From: Isoetes taiwanensis
Lineage: Eukaryota; Streptophyta; Lycopodiopsida; Isoetales; Isoetaceae
DNA: 64,000 nucleotides
NCBI GenBank assembly: GCA_021234155.1
Contig: JAJEKV010000008.1
Location: forward strand, 16,096,006 to 16,160,005
Direction of reading: 5' to 3'
Shown: one piece after another, positions 59,411-64,000 of the stretch
Position numbering within the stretch: the stretch's first letter is position 1
Layout: each line of letters opens with the position of its first letter
Notes under the pieces: generated by a model
Told to the model about the DNA's origin: nothing
Seen by the model: only the letters and a program-made list of their open reading frames with translations
Database searches by the model: none
Made by a program: the position numbers and the translations under genes

Positions 59411-60510
59411 GAGCAGGTGTAGAAAGCCTTCCCAAATCTAGCACTTGGGGTAAAGCTACATTTCAATACCAGATTTTGCTGCAGGAGACAGGTTTCTTGC
59501 CTCTACAAAGTGCAACACTTGACCGCCATATTATCTACTTTCAAAAGATAATCAGCATGGGCAATAACCATCTCATCAATTTTGCGTATAACATGGCCAT
59601 GGGTTCGCAGCGCCCGACGAGCGAAGATTTTGCAAAGGCTTTTAACATTGTGCCTCGAGACAAGTTGTGGAAAGGAAAAAGGTAGTTAGGGGCCTCTATG
59701 GATTTGCAAGATGCAATATACAAGTTGTATGAGGCATCACAGGCCAATTGACACTGTCAGAATAAACTGTCATCATTAGTATTGGGATCACAAGGATATC
59801 TAGTCTCTCCAATGTTGTTTGTTCTACGCATTGATTCGTTGGAAGGTTGTCTGGTTGAACATGCGGGAGTCAAAGCTCAACTCATGCACCAAATCATTGG
59901 GCAGCTCATAAGGCCGACGATGTGCACCTCGTAATCTACATCCCAGATGACATGCCATTTCGAGGCCCTGGATATCTTTTGTCGGGCTACTGGCATGTCG
60001 GTTAATTTGGCCAAGATTACATTGCTGCTCATCTCATCCTCGCACCAGCCAAGGCCTCCCTCCTTCACTTACCAGTGCCAAAATATAGAGGTGGCACCCA
60101 CCTACGAGCATTTAAAAGTGGAGTTTCCTACTACCACATACTGGGACACTTCCATCTGATAGCACGTCATAGCGAGTTAAAGGCATTGTATACAATGCAA
60201 AACAACAGCTACAAAGCAGAGCTATATGATTAGGCCCATCAATTGCACTTGTTCAAGGTTTTAACAAAGCCTATTCTTCTATTACGAGGTCGAGATCTGG
60301 AGCCCAGTGGTATATCCATCGCCACTTGGAATGATCTAGAGCAGGTGCAGAAAACCTTTTGAGCTTAGGCACTTGGGATAAAGTCCATAATCTCCTATCA
60401 GATTCTTCTGCAAGAGACATGATTCTTGCCTCTTCAGAGGATCGCACTTGACTGCTACATCATCTACTTTCAAAAGGTGGTTAGTATGGGTGATGCTCAT
60501 CTCCCCAAAT
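58740..60510 (+). repeat. Repeated LINE segment, period about 0.9 kb
   Basis: RT sequence at 58,780-59,260 is repeated in diverged form at 59,650-60,160 (AATTTGGCCAA.ATTA...CTCATCCTC.CA.CAGCCAAG in both). The block 59,411-59,573 (GAGCAGGTG.AGAAA.CCTT ... CATCTACTTTCAAAAG) recurs at 60,341-60,503. This is either two and a fraction tandem units of one LINE fragment or adjacent insertions of close relatives. The second unit carries DFAKAFNIVPRDKLWKGK and LAKITLLLISSSHQP. Confidence 0.75.
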
Positions 60511-62260
60511 TTGCTTATGCCTTTGAGCTGGATTCGGAGAACCTTAAAGCCTGTTAGAAGAAAAAACAAGGTCAATGGTTCCCCCGATGGAATATATAGG
60601 AGTATAGGTGCATACAGATCCAAACCGAAGAAGATCACCATCAGTTGAAGTAATACCTTAATGACAACTTCCTCACAAGGTTTTAAGATGGGGGTGCCCT
60701 GGAACAAGTCAAGATGGCACACTACCAGCAACAGATCAAGCCCGCGCTCACACGAGGCTCACAACACTACTTGCGTACACACTTGCCCATGAAGATGCGA
60801 AGACTGATAGCTTCAGTTCGTAGGTGCGCATTACCTCTGCATTAAGACAGGAAGATAAATTCAAGAGGTGCACTAAGACAAACTCTGTCATTGTTGCCAA
60901 CCAAGAGTCATTGAGAATGAATGCTACACTCTTCGGAACTGTCCGGCATTCAACCATATCCGAGCATGCTACGTTGAGTTGGTCCCACCCAATAATCTGC
61001 TCCATGTGCTGTTAGACATGACCTCAGTGGAGTTACTGGGATCATATCTTCAAAAGATCATGGTTATGTACATTCAGCTATATCCTCAGGCATGGCATTG
61101 AAATGTATCCTAATGTTTCATTGTACAACTTATCAGCAGGCTTATTATTGTCAAGGTTGTTCCCTTGGAAACCATTCAAGGCGAGGCTTTATTAATCCTG
61201 ACAGTAATATTTCCCTTTGATTAGGTCCAATAGGCTTATTGGTCGTTGTGGATGATAAAAACCTATCTAATTCAACTCTCTTTTGCAATCTCCACGGTAG
61301 ATCAAAGGAAGGATACTAGATCTTGTCCATGAGGCCAATAAAAACAATTTGGTGCTCTTTATTGTATTTGTAATAATGTTTGTATTAGATGATTTTTGCT
61401 ATGAAAGTGTGAGATCGTAAAAGGTCAATCGTCAGAATTCAGGTTTTAGTGTGCGTAATTTGTAGAAAGCTGATATGGCAACCTCATCTTGTGCAAGAGT
61501 TTTATTTCTGCAAAGTTTTCCTTTGAATATCAAATTCCTTATATCTATTTGTCGCTAGATGGCCTGAGGGCTTCGTACAACATTGAGATTCAATATATAA
61601 ACAACCAAAAAATAGTAGTTAATGTATGCCCATGTTTATTCTAGAGGTTGATCAAATTCGCATATCCTTCTTCTTTTCTATCTTTTCACATCTTGATATA
61701 AGTAAGAGCATGATCTATAGAGTGAGAAGACCACGGGGAGGTGTTGCTTGAATAAGAACCAAACTACTGAGGCTAGAAGGCATGGGTTTTCCTTACATTT
61801 TTTGAGTTTTCTCCTAATCATCTTATAAATATCCTTGGGAGAGATGGACATATGTGGATTCCTTGAAGTAATTTTTAATCAGATGAGGAAAGGATGATGC
61901 ATTCGTCAATATAAAACTTAGCCGACCAAACAAGGAAATGCAATTCAAACAATTTTGTAGAAATAAAATCCTCTACCTTAAGTAAGATGATAGTATACAA
62001 AATTATTTCTTAATACTACAACGAGCCCTTTGAAGGATAAGAACTCTACAACATTGAAGAAGAGATGGGGACAAGGGACGATCCCCTCTTTAAAGAAAAC
62101 AAAGAAACTTAGAATGTTTAGAGTGGTTACAACTTTGCTTGGAAAGAATTACCTAGTGCAATCATAGGCTCTTCCACGGGAAGACAATCTTTGTTGGACA
62201 TCCTGAAGCCTTCATGAGCAACATATTGTTGTCGAACTAAATCTTCTCGAGATTGAGGGA
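60510..62260. other. Spacer without a recognisable gene
   Basis: AT-rich sequence, with some further LINE-like drift possible up to about 61,000. A purine/pyrimidine-mixed CT-free spacer follows. No ORF carries a family signature on either strand. Confidence 0.5.
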
Positions 62261-62269
62261 AAACTATCA

Positions 62270-63690
62270 AAATACCCCTATGAGTTTATGTAATTACCAA
62301 GATGCCCCTATGAGTTTCAATTACCAAAATACCTCTGGCTCAAATAAATACACTGTATAAACTAAACATATAAACAAATTATCAATTTGCCCCTACACAT
62401 AAACTTAATTACCAAAATACACCTACACATCAACTTAATCACGAAAATGCCATTACGTACCAATTCTGATCAATCTACACCAAACTTAACCATCAAAATG
62501 CCCCACACACCAAGCTTAATTATGAGAGTACCCTCTACATACTAAACTTAATTACAAAATGCCCTTACATAGAATCCTACCCAATCTACACTAAATGCCT
62601 CAGGAATAGAAGTTTGAATTCAACAAAGAGATTACAGAAGTCACAATCATCATTGAATTGGAGCCTTACAACTATGTGCATTGTGTCCCTACCTTCTACA
62701 TTGTTGTTCCTCTTCTTTATATCTTCTTCTCTGCATATGTGTTTGGTTTTTGGACGTCCGGGAGGTCTGCGTGTGGCTGGTGGTAGCATGCCTCCAATAG
62801 CTTCATCATGCACTAAAACCACAGGGAATACCGGCTCCTTGTAAATGTCGCAATAAGACTGTGTAGGAGGGAATATTGGCTCCCTGTAAGTTTTGCAATA
62901 AGACTGTAGAGTATTCTGATAATTAAGTTTGGTGTGTAGGGCATTTTGTCAAATTTGGTGTAGATTGATCAAAATTGATATGCATTTTGGTAATTAAGTT
63001 TGGTGTGTAGGGTATTTTGGTAATTAAGTTTAGTGTGTAGGTGTAAATTCTCCCTTGGGCTCTGTTTTACCGACTAACAGCATACCCTAATGCTTCTCCA
63101 TTTCTCAGACGATTGATTACTGCATGGGAGACTGTACAATCTCTATTTCATTTTCACCATCTTTCACATACTAGCGCTACTGTGAGCTATTGGTGGATTC
63201 CTTTAGATGGTGGTCCTCTAGTATCTTTAGTCCATCCATAGACGTAACGTCGATGGAAATTGGCAAGTGTGCATATGATATGCGGTTTCTGACTTGGGAA
63301 GAGTTTAGAGTTCTTCACATTAAAGTGGGATTGGGCTATTTGGTGTCTTCAATTCTGCTTCCAAGAGCACAAGCGGATGCGCCTTATCTTTAGGTGGTAC
63401 ATGAGCTTGTCAAAGCATATAAAGAGGCATATAAAGAGCGTTTTCTCCCTCAAACTATAATTTAAATGTTGCATTCGGGTGGGGTGGATTTGCTCTAGTG
63501 GACACTCTCTCCACTACGTTTTTAGTTCCCATTGTACCTTATTTATAATTTTCTCTGAATAATAAAGGCTCCGCCTTCAAAAAAAAATTGATAATTTGTT
63601 TGTATATTTATTTTGAGTTAGGGCATTTTGGTAATTTTGAAACTTATAGGGGCATTTTGGTAATTACATAAATTCATAAATTCCCTTATA
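62270..63690. mobile_element. MULE-like element with long inverted repeats, carrying a LINE tail
   Basis: The left arm (62,275-62,590) and the right arm (62,905-63,045 plus 63,588-63,690) are reverse complements. The outer part shares TATGTAATTACCAA.ATGCCCC on one side with its complement GGGGCATTTTGGTAATTACATA on the other (split here for length), and the inner part is built of AATTAAGTTTGGTGTGTAGG units. Between the arms, minus-strand frame 62,822-62,586 contains LPPATRRPPGRPKTKHI, which strongly recalls the C-terminal basic segment of Mutator-type transposases. A LINE 3' end interrupts the right arm. Ends are approximate, and no 9-bp target duplication could be fixed by eye. Confidence 0.6.
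63046..63587 (+). mobile_element. LINE 3' end inserted in the right arm of the MULE
   Basis: The segment ends GAATAATAAAGGCTCCGCCTTC and a poly(A) run (63,579-63,587). Its last 100 bp share GCTCTAGTGGA...CTCCACT, TTTT.AGT.CCC..TGTAC and AATAAAGG with the 3' end of the LINE at 24.2 kb (minus). Protein remnants YWWIPLDGGPL and RFLTWEEFRVLHIKVGLG correspond to the C-terminal part of that element. This is therefore a severely 5'-truncated copy of the same family. Confidence 0.8.
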
Positions 63691-64000
63691 CTTGAAGCAT
63701 ATTATTTGAACCTTGTAATAAGTGTATCATCTCTACCATTATTTTAGAATCTAGAGACACTGGTGCTTTGTGCCAATCCTTAATGTAACTTCTCAAGATG
63801 ATGACATTTTGTTTTCTAGTCTTGCCTCTGCACTTTTTGAAAAGTAGTTGCATCTTTGCTACACGTGTGTGAAAGCCCTCTCTACAATTTCCTTGGTATT
63901 TCAAAATGCAAATTGTAAAAGAATTTGATGGCTATACTTATCCAAAAAATCAAAAACTCTAATACTCTATTCTGATTTCAAACTTTAAATCTAAAATGTT
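63691..64000. other. Right-edge spacer
   Basis: AT-rich sequence with one short minus-strand ORF (63,904-63,686) that shows no family signature. Nothing is supported here. Confidence 0.5.

Noticed and set aside
62614-62844. Plus-strand ORF of 76 codons inside the MULE
   Set aside because: It is the antisense of the Mutator-like RRPPGRPK segment, which gives a far better match on the minus strand.

Overview
The window looks like repeat-rich nuclear DNA of a land plant. The evidence is spliced genes with GT..AG introns, a plant-type mix of retroelements (Ty1/copia, Ty3/gypsy including a chromovirus, L1-like LINEs, a tRNA-type SINE, a MULE and a MITE), and long AT-rich spacers. A seedless plant (fern, lycophyte or moss) is my best guess from the kinds of genes present, but the sequence does not prove it. 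No rRNA, tRNA, CRISPR array or bacterial operon was seen.

Layout. 1-2,150: unrecognised CpG-containing sequence with short ORFs. 2,166-3,230: long CT-rich tract with a SINE-like RNA polymerase III promoter. 5,628-8,812 (minus): the best preserved mobile-element gene, a two-exon, apparently intact DDE transposase-like protein of about 830 residues. 12,770-15,060: degenerate LINE. 15,180-17,165: LTR-element leader, then a broken multi-exon gene with a coiled coil and a Cys/His-rich motif. 18,670-19,316: unrecognised exon remnants. 20,008-20,566: broken NIF/FCP1-type phosphatase gene. 21,065-21,441: a MITE. 24,083-30,010: two head-to-tail Ty1/copia remnants (minus), one of them split by a 5'-truncated LINE. 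30,080-30,830: chromovirus integrase tail and chromodomain. 31,098-34,376: internally deleted Ty3/gypsy element. 34,461-34,733 (minus): a small ORF related to two ORFs near 53 kb.

36,986-44,581 holds the clearest host genes: two tandem paralogues with identical exon phases, each predicted to encode a seven-pass membrane protein (360 and 378 residues) ending in a short coiled coil. They resemble the membrane part of 7TM-RGS/GPCR-like proteins, with no complete RGS domain visible.

About 45.3-57.0 kb is the most unusual part. It is CpG-rich compared with its surroundings and appears intron-poor. It carries closely spaced, mostly broken reading frames on both strands: plus-strand frames to 53.4 kb, then minus-strand frames from 53.8 kb. 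The frames are separated by five clusters of GC-rich palindromic motifs based on CGCACCG..CGGTGCG. One cluster lies exactly between convergent frames. The island could be a very large DNA transposon or an old insertion of a large DNA virus. A transposase-like remnant (46.1-48.4 kb) favours the first and a weakly PCNA-like frame (55.9-56.4 kb) the second; neither is settled.

57,130-60,550 is a rearranged LINE with a repeated reverse-transcriptase segment. 62,270-63,690 is a MULE-like inverted-repeat element into which a LINE 3' end has inserted.
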